Part shown: positions 16,522 to 23,558 of the stretch, piece by piece
Layout: the number at the start of each line of letters is the position of its first letter
How positions within the stretch are numbered: the stretch's first letter is position 1
NCBI GenBank assembly: GCA_030038295.1
Contig: JASHPF010000341.1
Coordinates: 1-40,045 of the forward strand
Length of the DNA stretch: 40,045 bases
Direction of reading: 5' to 3'
Source of the DNA: Streptosporangiaceae bacterium
GTDB taxonomy: Bacteria; Actinomycetota; Actinomycetes; Streptosporangiales; Streptosporangiaceae
The notes under the pieces: model-generated
Database searches by the model: none
The model's input: only the letters and a program-made list of their open reading frames with translations
What the model was told of the DNA's origin: nothing
Program-made: the position numbers and the translations under genes

Positions 16522-17397
16522 ATGACCTGCCCGCACTGCCGAGGTATCGACCGCCGCGCACTTCTCGGCCTCCTCGGGGTCGGTGTCGCCAGCGTTCTCG
16601 TTGGCTGCGACGTCAACCCCCGCAATGTCGTCGACGTCAAGCCCAAGAGTGTTTCGACCACTGCTGCCAGCCGGGTGCGCCCGGGCCCGCATCCCGCCGC
16701 CACATCGAGCACGAACACCCTGCCTCCGATCCCCCCACCGGTGCCGGGGGCATCACAGGTCTTCTGGCAGGGGCCACCCGCAGCAGTGGGAGCCAGACAG
16801 GTTGCCATCACCATCGATGACGGTTTCTGCGCTGAGTGCGCTCAGGCCTACGCTGACCTAGCGCAGGCCACCGGTATTCACATCACGTTCAACCCAAACG
16901 GCTGCTACGGCGAAATCTGGACCCCGCTGGCCACCATCCTCAGGCCGTTGATCGAAGCCGGGCAGGTCCAGATCGGCAATCACACCTTCAACCACTGGTG
17001 GCTCACCGATCTCAGCGACTCCCAGGTCACCGCCCAGCTCGAACAGAATGAGGAGTGGATCGAGCAGACCTACGGAATCACTGCCCGCCCCTGGTGGCGC
17101 CCGCCCTATGGCGCCCATGACGAGCGCACGGACGAGCTTGCCGCCTCCATCGGCTACACCAACGTGCTGATGTGGAACGGCAGCTACGGCGACTCCACCG
17201 CGATCAGGCCCACCGAAATCCTGGCCCTGGCCAGGCAATACCTCAATCCCGGCGTCGTCATGCTCGGCCACGCCAACTACCCAGAGGTCACCGGGATCTT
17301 CCCGCAGCTCGCCGAGCTCGTCACCGCCCGCAGCCTGCACCCCGTCACCCTCGACGAGATGTTCGGAACCAGCCGCAGCACTGGACGATCAACATAA
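16522..17397 (+). CDS. Polysaccharide deacetylase (NodB-fold) lipoprotein
   Basis: 291 aa. The N-terminus has an Arg pair, a short hydrophobic stretch and a lipobox (SVLVGC, Cys about 29), so it is likely a lipoprotein, possibly Tat-exported. VAITIDDGF (about 94-102), GNHTFNHWW (about 152-160) and WWRPPYGAHD (about 190-199) are the NodB catalytic motifs, with the Asp pair and H-x3-H metal site; LGHAN near the C-terminus fits the last motif. It would remove acetyl groups from a peptidoglycan or glycan outside the cell. Last gene of the element, ending 50 bp before attR, and opposite in strand to the other cargo. Confidence 0.85.
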   Translation: MTCPHCRGIDRRALLGLLGVGVASVLVGCDVNPRNVVDVKPKSVSTTAASRVRPGPHPAATSSTNTLPPIPPPVPGASQVFWQGPPAAVGARQVAITIDDGFCAECAQAYADLAQATGIHITFNPNGCYGEIWTPLATILRPLIEAGQVQIGNHTFNHWWLTDLSDSQVTAQLEQNEEWIEQTYGITARPWWRPPYGAHDERTDELAASIGYTNVLMWNGSYGDSTAIRPTEILALARQYLNPGVVMLGHANYPEVTGIFPQLAELVTARSLHPVTLDEMFGTSRSTGRST

Positions 17398-17446
17398 CGT
17401 CACGGTGCCCCTGGGCCATATCCGCCCCGCGCCCGCAGATACATCG

Positions 17447-17519
17447 CCAGAGGTCGCGGGTTCAAATCCCGCCCCCGCTACCAGGTCAGAGGCCTTCGGC
17501 AGACAGCCGGAGGCCTCTT
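17447..17519 (+). repeat. Right attachment site (attR) with partial tRNA-fMet
   Basis: Identical to 11394-11466. It holds the tRNA 3' half (from the anticodon stem to CCA) and the terminator hairpin. No tRNA 5' half precedes it, so it is not a functional tRNA gene. Confidence 0.95.
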
Positions 17520-17562
17520 GTGTCGGCTCCGCTCCGTCCGCAGCGGCTGCGTGCCGTTCCGA

Positions 17563-18357
17563 TCAAGCCAGGCCAGCCCACAGGTACCGGACGCCGATGG
17601 CAACGACGAGGATGCCGATCAACCTTCGGATGAGCAGCTCAGGGATCCTGGACTGGATTCTGGCGCCGGTGTACGCGCCGGCGAGGCCGCCGACGCCGAG
17701 CGCGATCCCGGTCGGCCAGCTCGGAGCCACGTGCGCGTGCTGGTGGAGGGACAGGATCGTGAACGTGATCACTCCGGCGAGCGATGTCACAAAGGTGGCA
17801 GCCAATGCGGCCGGGGCGACCTCGGACGGTCTGCGGCCGGTTCCGATGAGCATCGGGGCGAGGATCGAGCCGCCGCCGATACCGTAAATCCCGCCGACGC
17901 AGCCCACCATCGCGGACAACGCGATCAGCCCAGAGGCCGGGATCGGGTGCCGACCGGCAGCTGACTTGTCGGCAGGCTGCGGGCGCGAGAGTGCGATCCA
18001 GCCGCCCAGCGGTGCCAGGACGGTACCCACCACCACGTCAAAGACTCGGGGACCCGGAATCAGTTCCACGCGGATGATCGAGCCCGCGATGACACCGGGC
18101 AGCGTCCCGCTGATGAGGACAAGCGTCAGACGGCCTCCGGTCTGGCCCTGGCGCCAGAATCGATAGATCGCTCCGGGCGTGGCCACCACGTTGTAGAGCA
18201 GGTTCGTGGGGGTGACCGCCGGGCTTGGCGTGCCCAGCACGCTCACTTGAAAAGGCAGCAGGAGCACCGCGCCGGAGATGCCCGCCGGACTCGCGACCAG
18301 GGCTATGACGAACGCGGCGACCAGGGCGACGGCCTCTGTCCAGCCAGTTCCGAGCAC
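17563..18357 (-). CDS. TauE/SafE family (sulfite exporter-like) permease
   Basis: 264 aa from GTG, with about eight hydrophobic segments. ASPAGISGAVLLLPFQ near the N-terminus and GCVGGIYGIGGGSILAPML in the middle are the paired Gly-rich repeats of the TauE/SafE (DUF81) fold, which moves sulfite, organosulfonates or similar anions. It is immediately outside the right end of the integrated element, so it is host sequence. It is followed by the arsenic genes in the same direction with a 114-bp gap, but co-function is not shown. Confidence 0.85.
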   Translation of the reverse strand: MLGTGWTEAVALVAAFVIALVASPAGISGAVLLLPFQVSVLGTPSPAVTPTNLLYNVVATPGAIYRFWRQGQTGGRLTLVLISGTLPGVIAGSIIRVELIPGPRVFDVVVGTVLAPLGGWIALSRPQPADKSAAGRHPIPASGLIALSAMVGCVGGIYGIGGGSILAPMLIGTGRRPSEVAPAALAATFVTSLAGVITFTILSLHQHAHVAPSWPTGIALGVGGLAGAYTGARIQSRIPELLIRRLIGILVVAIGVRYLWAGLA

Positions 18358-18471
18358 CCGGCGACGCTACCTCGGCTGCGGGTACCAAATCGGTCAGTGG
18401 AGGACTAATTGCGCCGAGCAATCGAGACTGGCGGCGCGGCTGGAGTCAAGCAGGCCGAGTTGGTCGCCGGC

Positions 18472-18885
18472 TCACTGGCCCGATCGCCCCATGAGCTCAT
18501 CGGCCAGAGCAGCAACCCGCCGTTCAATCTCATCTCTGATTGGCCGAACATCTTCGAGGGCAAGTCCAGCCGGGTCTGGCAGCTCCCAGTCGATGTAGCG
18601 CTTGCCGGGATAGACGGGACACGCATCACCGCAGCCCATGGTGATGACGATGTCGGCGGCGTGCACGCTCTCGGTGCTGAGCCGCTTGGGGATCTCGCGC
18701 GAGATGTCGACACCGATTTCGGCCATGGCCTGGACCACCGCGGGGTTGAGCTGTCTCGCGGGCTCCGAACCGGCCGACGTGACGCGAACTCGGCCAGCAG
18801 TTGCGCGGTCGAGCAGCGCGGCGGCCATCTGGGACCGGCCCGCGTTGTGCGTGCAGACGAAGAGGACCTCGGGAACGTCCGGCAT
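18472..18885 (-). CDS. arsC: Arsenate reductase, low-molecular-weight phosphatase fold
   Basis: 137 aa from ATG 18885, 7 bases after GGAGG; ATG 18891 is only one base from it. VLFVCTHNAGRSQMAAALL contains the C-x4-N-x-R-S P-loop of LMW protein phosphatase-like arsenate reductases, with further Cys in MGCGDACPVYPG, which serve the redox relay (mycothiol or thioredoxin). It reduces arsenate to arsenite in the cytoplasm. It ends a minus-strand run of arsM, channel and arsC. Confidence 0.9.
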   Translation of the reverse strand: MPDVPEVLFVCTHNAGRSQMAAALLDRATAGRVRVTSAGSEPARQLNPAVVQAMAEIGVDISREIPKRLSTESVHAADIVITMGCGDACPVYPGKRYIDWELPDPAGLALEDVRPIRDEIERRVAALADELMGRSGQ

Positions 18886-18900
18886 CGGCATGCCTCCGCG

Positions 18901-19620
18901 CTATCCGGCAAGCTGGGCTTGAGTGCGTGCGGCCGGCTGGTTGGCTCGTATCGGAACCACGACCACGGCGAGCACCGCGCCGAGGATGCCGCCGACGATC
19001 TGGGCGCCGATGAAGGCAGGGACCGAGCTGGGCGCGATGCCCGCGTAGGAGTTCGTGAGGCTGCGGCCGATGGTGACAGCCGGGTTCGCGAACGAGGTCG
19101 AGGCTGTGAACCAGTAGGCCGCGCCAATCCAGGCGCCGACTGCCCAGCTCGCGTGCTGCAGACGGCCCGTCCGCGCGAGGGTGACGATCACCAGGAGCAG
19201 ACCCGCGGTCGCGATGACCTCGCTGAGCAGCAGTGGCGTGCCCGCACGGTGGTGATGCGAGGGGCTGAGCACGGCCTGGCCGAACATGCCATCGGCCAGC
19301 GCCGCTCCGGCGATGGCGCCGGCGATCTGGCAGGCGATGACGGCGACGGCCTGGCCAATGCCGTAGCGGTGCACGGTGCGCCGGCCAAGCAGCCAGTCCG
19401 CTCCGGTGACGACGGGGTTGAACTGCGCGCCGCCGGCTGGCATCAGGATCAGGATGAGCACGGCCAGGCCCATTCCCGTGACGAGCGAGTTGATCAGCAG
19501 CCGCAGGGCAGCGTCGGCGGTGAGCTGGGTGGCCGCGATGCCCGAGCCGATGACGATGGCGGCCAGGAGGCACGTGCCGATGAATTCGGCGAGGAGCCGC
19601 CGGCCGACAGTGGAGTTCAC
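18901..19620 (-). CDS. MIP-family channel (AqpS-like) in the arsenic cluster
   Basis: 239 aa from GTG, with six hydrophobic helices. The two half-helix motifs are FNPVVTG (about 68) and FANPAVTIGRS (about 175); the first is NPV instead of the usual NPA. Aquaglyceroporin-like channels conduct arsenite or glycerol, and ars operons of actinomycetes and rhizobia use them with ArsC to release arsenite. The start overlaps the arsM stop as GTGA, so the two are coupled. The arsenic role rests on location; it could also carry small uncharged solutes. Confidence 0.85.
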   Translation of the reverse strand: MNSTVGRRLLAEFIGTCLLAAIVIGSGIAATQLTADAALRLLINSLVTGMGLAVLILILMPAGGAQFNPVVTGADWLLGRRTVHRYGIGQAVAVIACQIAGAIAGAALADGMFGQAVLSPSHHHRAGTPLLLSEVIATAGLLLVIVTLARTGRLQHASWAVGAWIGAAYWFTASTSFANPAVTIGRSLTNSYAGIAPSSVPAFIGAQIVGGILGAVLAVVVVPIRANQPAARTQAQLAG

Positions 19621-20414
19621 GCGGGCTTGACGGCGCGGACGATGGCCGAGTGGATGCCGGGGCGGGCCTCAGTGGTGAAGGTGACCGACGTATCGGTGAA
19701 GCCCGCAGCTGCCAGGCCGTCGAGGTATTCGCTGCGGGACAGCGCGCCCGCGATGCAGCCGACGTACGACCCGGCCGCGGCGCGATCGGCCGGGGTCAGC
19801 TGATCTTCGGCCACGACATCGGAGATGCCGATCCGGCCACCGGGGACCAGGACGCGGAACATCTCGGCAAGCACGGCGGCCTTGTCGACGGACAGGTTGA
19901 TCACGCAGTTCGAGATCACCACGTCGACCGAGGCGTCGGGCAGCGGTATGGCCTCGATGTCGCCCTTGAGGAACTCCACGTTCGCCGCGCCGGCCTTGGC
20001 GGCATTGGCGCGCGCCAGCGTGATCATGTCATCGGTCATATCGACGCCATAGGCGTATCCAGCGGGCCCGACCCGACGTGCGGACAGCAGCACGTCGATG
20101 CCGCCACCTGAGCCTAGGTCCAGGACGCGCTCTCCTTCGTGGAGGTCCGCGACGGCGATCGGGTTGCCGCAGCCCAGGCTGGCGAGGACCGCTTCCTCGG
20201 GTAGCCCGTCAGTCTCGCCCGCCCGGTAGAGCGGGCCGCCGAAGACGTCGGCGGTGTCCAGCGCTGCCGCCCCGGTTCCGCGGCACGAGCCCGAGTGAGA
20301 CGTTCCGCAGCAGCTCGCGCGGCGGCCCTGCTCGGGTTCCAGCACCGCCCGCGCGGCCGCACCGTAGCGGGCACGCACTTCCTCACGCAGGTCTGCGCTG
20401 GCCTGCTCAGGCAC
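19617..20414 (-). CDS. arsM: Arsenite S-adenosylmethionine methyltransferase
   Basis: 265 aa from GTG 20414, with GAGGGGG 8 bases before it; the track's ATG at 20435 is an alternative. LDLGSGGGIDVLLSARRVG is the SAM-binding motif I. Three Cys expected to bind As(III) are visible in SLGCGNP, ISNCVINL and YVGCIAGALS, with a further Cys pair in the N-terminal SCCGTSHSGSC. It methylates arsenite to methylated, partly volatile arsenicals. First gene of the minus-strand set, divergent from arsR. Confidence 0.93.
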   Translation of the reverse strand: MPEQASADLREEVRARYGAAARAVLEPEQGRRASCCGTSHSGSCRGTGAAALDTADVFGGPLYRAGETDGLPEEAVLASLGCGNPIAVADLHEGERVLDLGSGGGIDVLLSARRVGPAGYAYGVDMTDDMITLARANAAKAGAANVEFLKGDIEAIPLPDASVDVVISNCVINLSVDKAAVLAEMFRVLVPGGRIGISDVVAEDQLTPADRAAAGSYVGCIAGALSRSEYLDGLAAAGFTDTSVTFTTEARPGIHSAIVRAVKPA

Positions 20415-20469
20415 GGCTGGTACCCCCTCATGCATAGATCACTGTCGATACGAACAGGATCGAGCACAG

Positions 20470-20485
20470 ATAGACGATTGTCAAT
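20470..20485. promoter_or_regulatory. Candidate ArsR operator between arsM and arsR
   Basis: ATAGACGATTGTCAAT is an imperfect palindrome (12 of 16 positions symmetric). On the minus strand it contains TTGACA, a good -35 for arsM. A TACTAG at 20496-20501 would serve as -10 for arsR, with no ribosome binding site before its ATG, so that mRNA could be leaderless. Site assignment is inferred from position and symmetry. Confidence 0.45.
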
Positions 20486-20505
20486 ATGTGCCGCATACTA
20501 GGCGC

Positions 20506-20874
20506 ATGAGCGTCGCCGTCACCAGCCAGTCGAGCCGCGAGCTGCCGCTCCTGGCCGATGAGTGCTGCACCCCGCTGCTGCGCGAGCCCCTGACCGCGAG
20601 CCAGGCTGCCGACCTGGCGCGCATCCTCAAGGCCCTGGCTGACCCGACGCGCCTGCGCCTGGTTTCGATAGTGGCCGCCCACGAAGGCACGGAGGCCTGC
20701 GTCTGCGAGCTGACGGACCCGCTCGGGCTCACGCAGCCGACCATCTCGCACCACCTCAAGATCCTGGTCGACGCCGGGATCTTCACCCGCGAGCAGCGAG
20801 GCAAGTGGGCCTACTACGCGCTCGTCCCGAGAGCCCTCGATGCCCTGTCGGCGGTCCTCAGCACAACCGCCTAG
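20506..20874 (+). CDS. arsR: ArsR/SmtB family arsenic-responsive repressor
   Basis: 122 aa from ATG 20506; the track's GTG at 20488 would add six residues. LARILKALADPTRLRLV and TQPTISHHLKILVDAGI are the winged-helix DNA-recognition segments. ACVCELT carries the C-x-C pair that binds As(III)/Sb(III) in the alpha-3 helix of ArsR proteins, with CC in the N-terminus as possible extra ligands. Without metalloid it would repress the divergent arsM set and itself. Confidence 0.92.
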   Translation: MSVAVTSQSSRELPLLADECCTPLLREPLTASQAADLARILKALADPTRLRLVSIVAAHEGTEACVCELTDPLGLTQPTISHHLKILVDAGIFTREQRGKWAYYALVPRALDALSAVLSTTA

Positions 20875-20888
20875 GCCGGGCAGTGTTG

Positions 20889-21581
20889 TCAAGCCTCGGA
20901 AACGGCACGGCCGCCGACAGGCCGGGAAGCGGTGGCCCGGCCGACGATGAGTGGCCGCACGATCGGCGGCATCCCGTGCCATGACCCTTCGCGCGCCTGG
21001 TCGAGCCTGAGCCCGCAGCTGACGATCAGCTCCGCGGTGGCGCGGTTGCACCGACAGCCGCGCGCAAAGCGACGCCACGGCCCGGCCAGCCGGTCCTGCC
21101 AGCGGGCTAGCGTCGGTGACTCGGAGCGCACGTGCTCGAGGAATAGCAGCTGGCCGCCAGGGCGCAACACCCTTGCGATCTCCCGCAGCGCAACGTCAGG
21201 GGCGTCGACGGTGCACAGAACGAGGGTCGAGACAACCGTGTCGACCGATCCATCGGGGAACGGCAAGCACTCCGCCGGCGCGTCAATCAGCCGCGTCCGG
21301 CGGCCGCTGCGCCGCAGTCTCTTCTCCAGCCGGGCGCGCATCGCGGCGTCTGGTTCGGCCAACACAAGCTCGTCGAGGTGGCCGGGGTAGTGCGGCAGGT
21401 TCAGGCCGGTGCCGCTGCCAATCTCAAGCGTGCACCCGCGTGCCCCGATGAGCAGCTGCTTTCGGTGAGCGCGCAATCCCGCTCGCTCAGCCACCCACAC
21501 GAAGGGGTCATACAGCAGGGCAAAAGCGCGCGCCCAGGCCGAGTCGCCCGCTGGTGTGCCGTGTGTGACGTGGTGCTCCAT
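20889..21581 (-). CDS. Class I SAM-dependent methyltransferase (type 11)
   Basis: 230 aa. LEIGSGTGLNLPHYP is motif I, followed by LAEPDAAM (acidic loop), DAPAECLPFPDGSVDTVVSTLVLCTV (motifs II-III) and LRPGGQLLFLEHV. Best match is the UbiE/METTL7-like group that methylates small molecules or phospholipids; RGCRCN near the C-terminus is a further cysteine pair. Substrate unknown. It converges on arsR with 14 bases between stops, so an arsenic link is only positional. Confidence 0.8.
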   Translation of the reverse strand: MEHHVTHGTPAGDSAWARAFALLYDPFVWVAERAGLRAHRKQLLIGARGCTLEIGSGTGLNLPHYPGHLDELVLAEPDAAMRARLEKRLRRSGRRTRLIDAPAECLPFPDGSVDTVVSTLVLCTVDAPDVALREIARVLRPGGQLLFLEHVRSESPTLARWQDRLAGPWRRFARGCRCNRATAELIVSCGLRLDQAREGSWHGMPPIVRPLIVGRATASRPVGGRAVSEA

Positions 21582-21665
21582 GCAGGCGACGGTACGGACC
21601 CGGACGCCTGGAGCGCATCGCTCGACCGGGCCATCGGACCAGAATGGCCCGTTCGGGTGATCGCC

Positions 21666-22706
21666 TCAGAGCAGGCCCAGCCGCGCGGCCTCAGCGACCG
21701 CGGCCGTCCGAGAACCCCGCCCGAGCTTGTTGCGGATGTTCGCGACGTGACGGTGCACGGTGTGCTGGCTCAAGACCAGCTGGTCGGCAATTTCCGGGTC
21801 GCTCAAGCCCTTCGCCACCAGGGCCAGCACCTCGCGCTCTCGGGCAGAGAGCAGCACCGCCGCAGGCTCGCCGGCCATGCGGGCCGGGGCTTCGGGCGCC
21901 AGCACCGTACGCAGCGCGCGCGCGACCGACTGCGTATCACCGGCCCACGGGAAATGCGCGCTCCCGGCGAGCGGAACCAGCGCCGCCCCGGGGATCGCCG
22001 CCGCGAGCTCGCGGCCGAGGTGGTAGGGAATCGCGCGGTCGCCCCGGCGGTGTACGACCAGCGTCGGGGCGCGCACCCGCGGCAGCTCTGCTCGAACGTC
22101 GTTGCGGTAGATGAGCTCCAGCAACGCCGCCGCGGTCTGCGGGCTCGCCGCCGCGCGCTGATGGCGTGCCAGCCGCTCCTCGGCGCCACTGTCGGTGTCG
22201 CCCAGGAAGATGTCGGCGAGCACGCGAGAACCCAGCCCCCAGTGCGAGCGCACGGTTGCGACGATCGCCTCGCGCACCTCAGGGGAGGTGATCGAGGATC
22301 CGTCGGCGTACGCGCCGTACAGCAGGAGACGATCTACCCGCTCGGGGAAGCGAGCTGCGAACGCGATCGCCGCGCAGCCGCCGGACGAACCCCCGACCAA
22401 CACGGCGTTTTCCAGCGCCAGCTCGTCGAGGACGGCGCCCAGCAACGCGACCTCACCGTCGATGGTCAGGTCATCGTCGCGCAGATCGCGATCAGACATC
22501 CCCACGCCGAGCCGGTCATATCGCACGAGGGTGTAGCCCTCGCCCACCGATTCCCACAGCCCCCGGAAGGTCTGGTCTGCCCAGTCAAGCTCCAGGTGAC
22601 TGACCCACCAGGCCGGCGCGACGAGCGGCGGCCCGGTGCCGGTCAGTGCGTAAGCGACACGACGACCCGCGAAGTGCAGAAACCGGATTTCCGCTCGGTG
22701 TGTCAT
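21666..22706 (-). CDS. Alpha/beta hydrolase fused to a LuxR-type HTH
   Basis: 346 aa. The N-terminal 260 residues are an alpha/beta hydrolase: VGGSSGGCAAI holds the nucleophile Ser, RYDRLGVGMSD the usual turn, and GSAHFPW the catalytic His. The C-terminus from LSAREREVLALVAKGLSDPEIADQLVLSQHTVHRHVANIRNKLG is a complete LuxR helix-turn-helix. This is a one-component sensor plan: a pocket that may bind or cleave a ligand joined to DNA binding. Ligand and targets are unknown. No fusion break is seen. Confidence 0.85.
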   Translation of the reverse strand: MTHRAEIRFLHFAGRRVAYALTGTGPPLVAPAWWVSHLELDWADQTFRGLWESVGEGYTLVRYDRLGVGMSDRDLRDDDLTIDGEVALLGAVLDELALENAVLVGGSSGGCAAIAFAARFPERVDRLLLYGAYADGSSITSPEVREAIVATVRSHWGLGSRVLADIFLGDTDSGAEERLARHQRAAASPQTAAALLELIYRNDVRAELPRVRAPTLVVHRRGDRAIPYHLGRELAAAIPGAALVPLAGSAHFPWAGDTQSVARALRTVLAPEAPARMAGEPAAVLLSAREREVLALVAKGLSDPEIADQLVLSQHTVHRHVANIRNKLGRGSRTAAVAEAARLGLL

Positions 22707-22757
22707 CGATGCGACAGTACCTGCGCGCGGACCGCTTCGGCAGGAGCGGGAGGCTCG

Positions 22758-23330
22758 TCACTGCCCGGCGAATGCATCGGCCGCGGCCTGAATCCTGGCG
22801 ACATACTCCCGCCAGGTGGCTTCGTCGAAGGCGTTCTGATCGGGACCGCCCTGCCCGTCAATGAGCTCCCTGATGATGTCCGCGTGGCCGGCGTGCTGCG
22901 CCGTCTCGGCGACCATTCGAATGAGCAGAAGACCCAGGGTCGTCTCCCGCCGATCCGGGGGCCAGTGCGGTACCGACCCCGGCGCGTCCAGGTCGAGGCT
23001 GGCTATGACGCCATCGGCGTGGCTGCACGCTCGCCGGTAGAGATCGATGATGTACCCGCTGGACTCGTCGGGCTTGGCCCACATGTCGGCGCCGTCCCAG
23101 ATAGAGCCGTCCTCGATCCACGGGATGGTCTCGGGAGCAGGGTGGCCGAACGAGCCACCGAGGTATCCGTACTCGAGGCCGGCCAGGTGCTTCACCAGGC
23201 CGAGTAGGTTCGTGCCGGTCGGCGTCATCGGGCGGCGGCGGTCGTACTCGCTCAGGCCGTCGAGCTTGGACACCATCACGGCCCGGCCGGCCTGGAGCTT
23301 GTGGTGCAGCTCCGCTTTCAGGTCAGGCAC
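22758..23330 (-). CDS. DinB-like protein, DUF664 family
   Basis: 190 aa from GTG 23330, with a GAGAGGAA-type site 4-5 bases upstream; the track's 23510 start is unsupported. LVKHLAGLEYGYLGGSFG and MVAETAQHAGHADIIRELIDGQ are the two helices that carry the His metal ligands in DinB/DUF664 four-helix bundles. These are thiol S-transferase-like or damage-inducible proteins; mycothiol-dependent activity is known for relatives. The substrate is unknown. Confidence 0.78.
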   Translation of the reverse strand: MPDLKAELHHKLQAGRAVMVSKLDGLSEYDRRRPMTPTGTNLLGLVKHLAGLEYGYLGGSFGHPAPETIPWIEDGSIWDGADMWAKPDESSGYIIDLYRRACSHADGVIASLDLDAPGSVPHWPPDRRETTLGLLLIRMVAETAQHAGHADIIRELIDGQGGPDQNAFDEATWREYVARIQAAADAFAGQ

Positions 23331-23558
23331 GACGTTCCTCTCATCGAGAGCCCTGCGCCAACATACATTCCTGCCGCCCCGGAAGACTCCTGCCCGGGCG
23401 GATGACCAGGCCAGGGCCTCGGTGCTGCCCGTCAGGTCAGCTCGGTACCGCGCGTGGTCGCGTCGGGACCCCGCGGCGCTGCCGGTCTTGCTGCTGGCCA
23501 AACCAGCCACCTACGCTTCTTGCGTCGCGCCGCGAGGAAGATGTTCGGAGGGAAAATC

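Larger units (their letters stand above)
11394..17519. mobile_element. Integrated element in the tRNA-fMet gene, 6.05 kb, probably defective
   Basis: The element is bounded by 73-bp identical repeats, with the intact tRNA on the left and only its 3' half on the right. Integrase and excisionase remnants lie inside, arranged as in actinomycete integrative elements such as pSAM2, whose int 3' end overlaps the attachment site. Integrase lacks its N-terminal part and is frameshifted; excisionase has a one-base insertion. No replication or transfer gene is visible. Cargo is membrane, lipoprotein and cell-surface genes. It appears to be a fixed remnant, possibly still mobilisable in trans because the att repeats are identical. 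Confidence 0.88.

Noticed and set aside
16378-16692. 104-aa minus-strand ORF near the excisionase remnant
   Set aside because: Overlaps the deacetylase start antisense; the tail RKTDRIYGGFF hinted at a replication or transfer remnant but could not be supported.
17447-17483. A second tRNA-fMet gene at the right end of the element
   Set aside because: Only the 3' half is present; acceptor 5' strand, D arm and most of the anticodon arm are missing.
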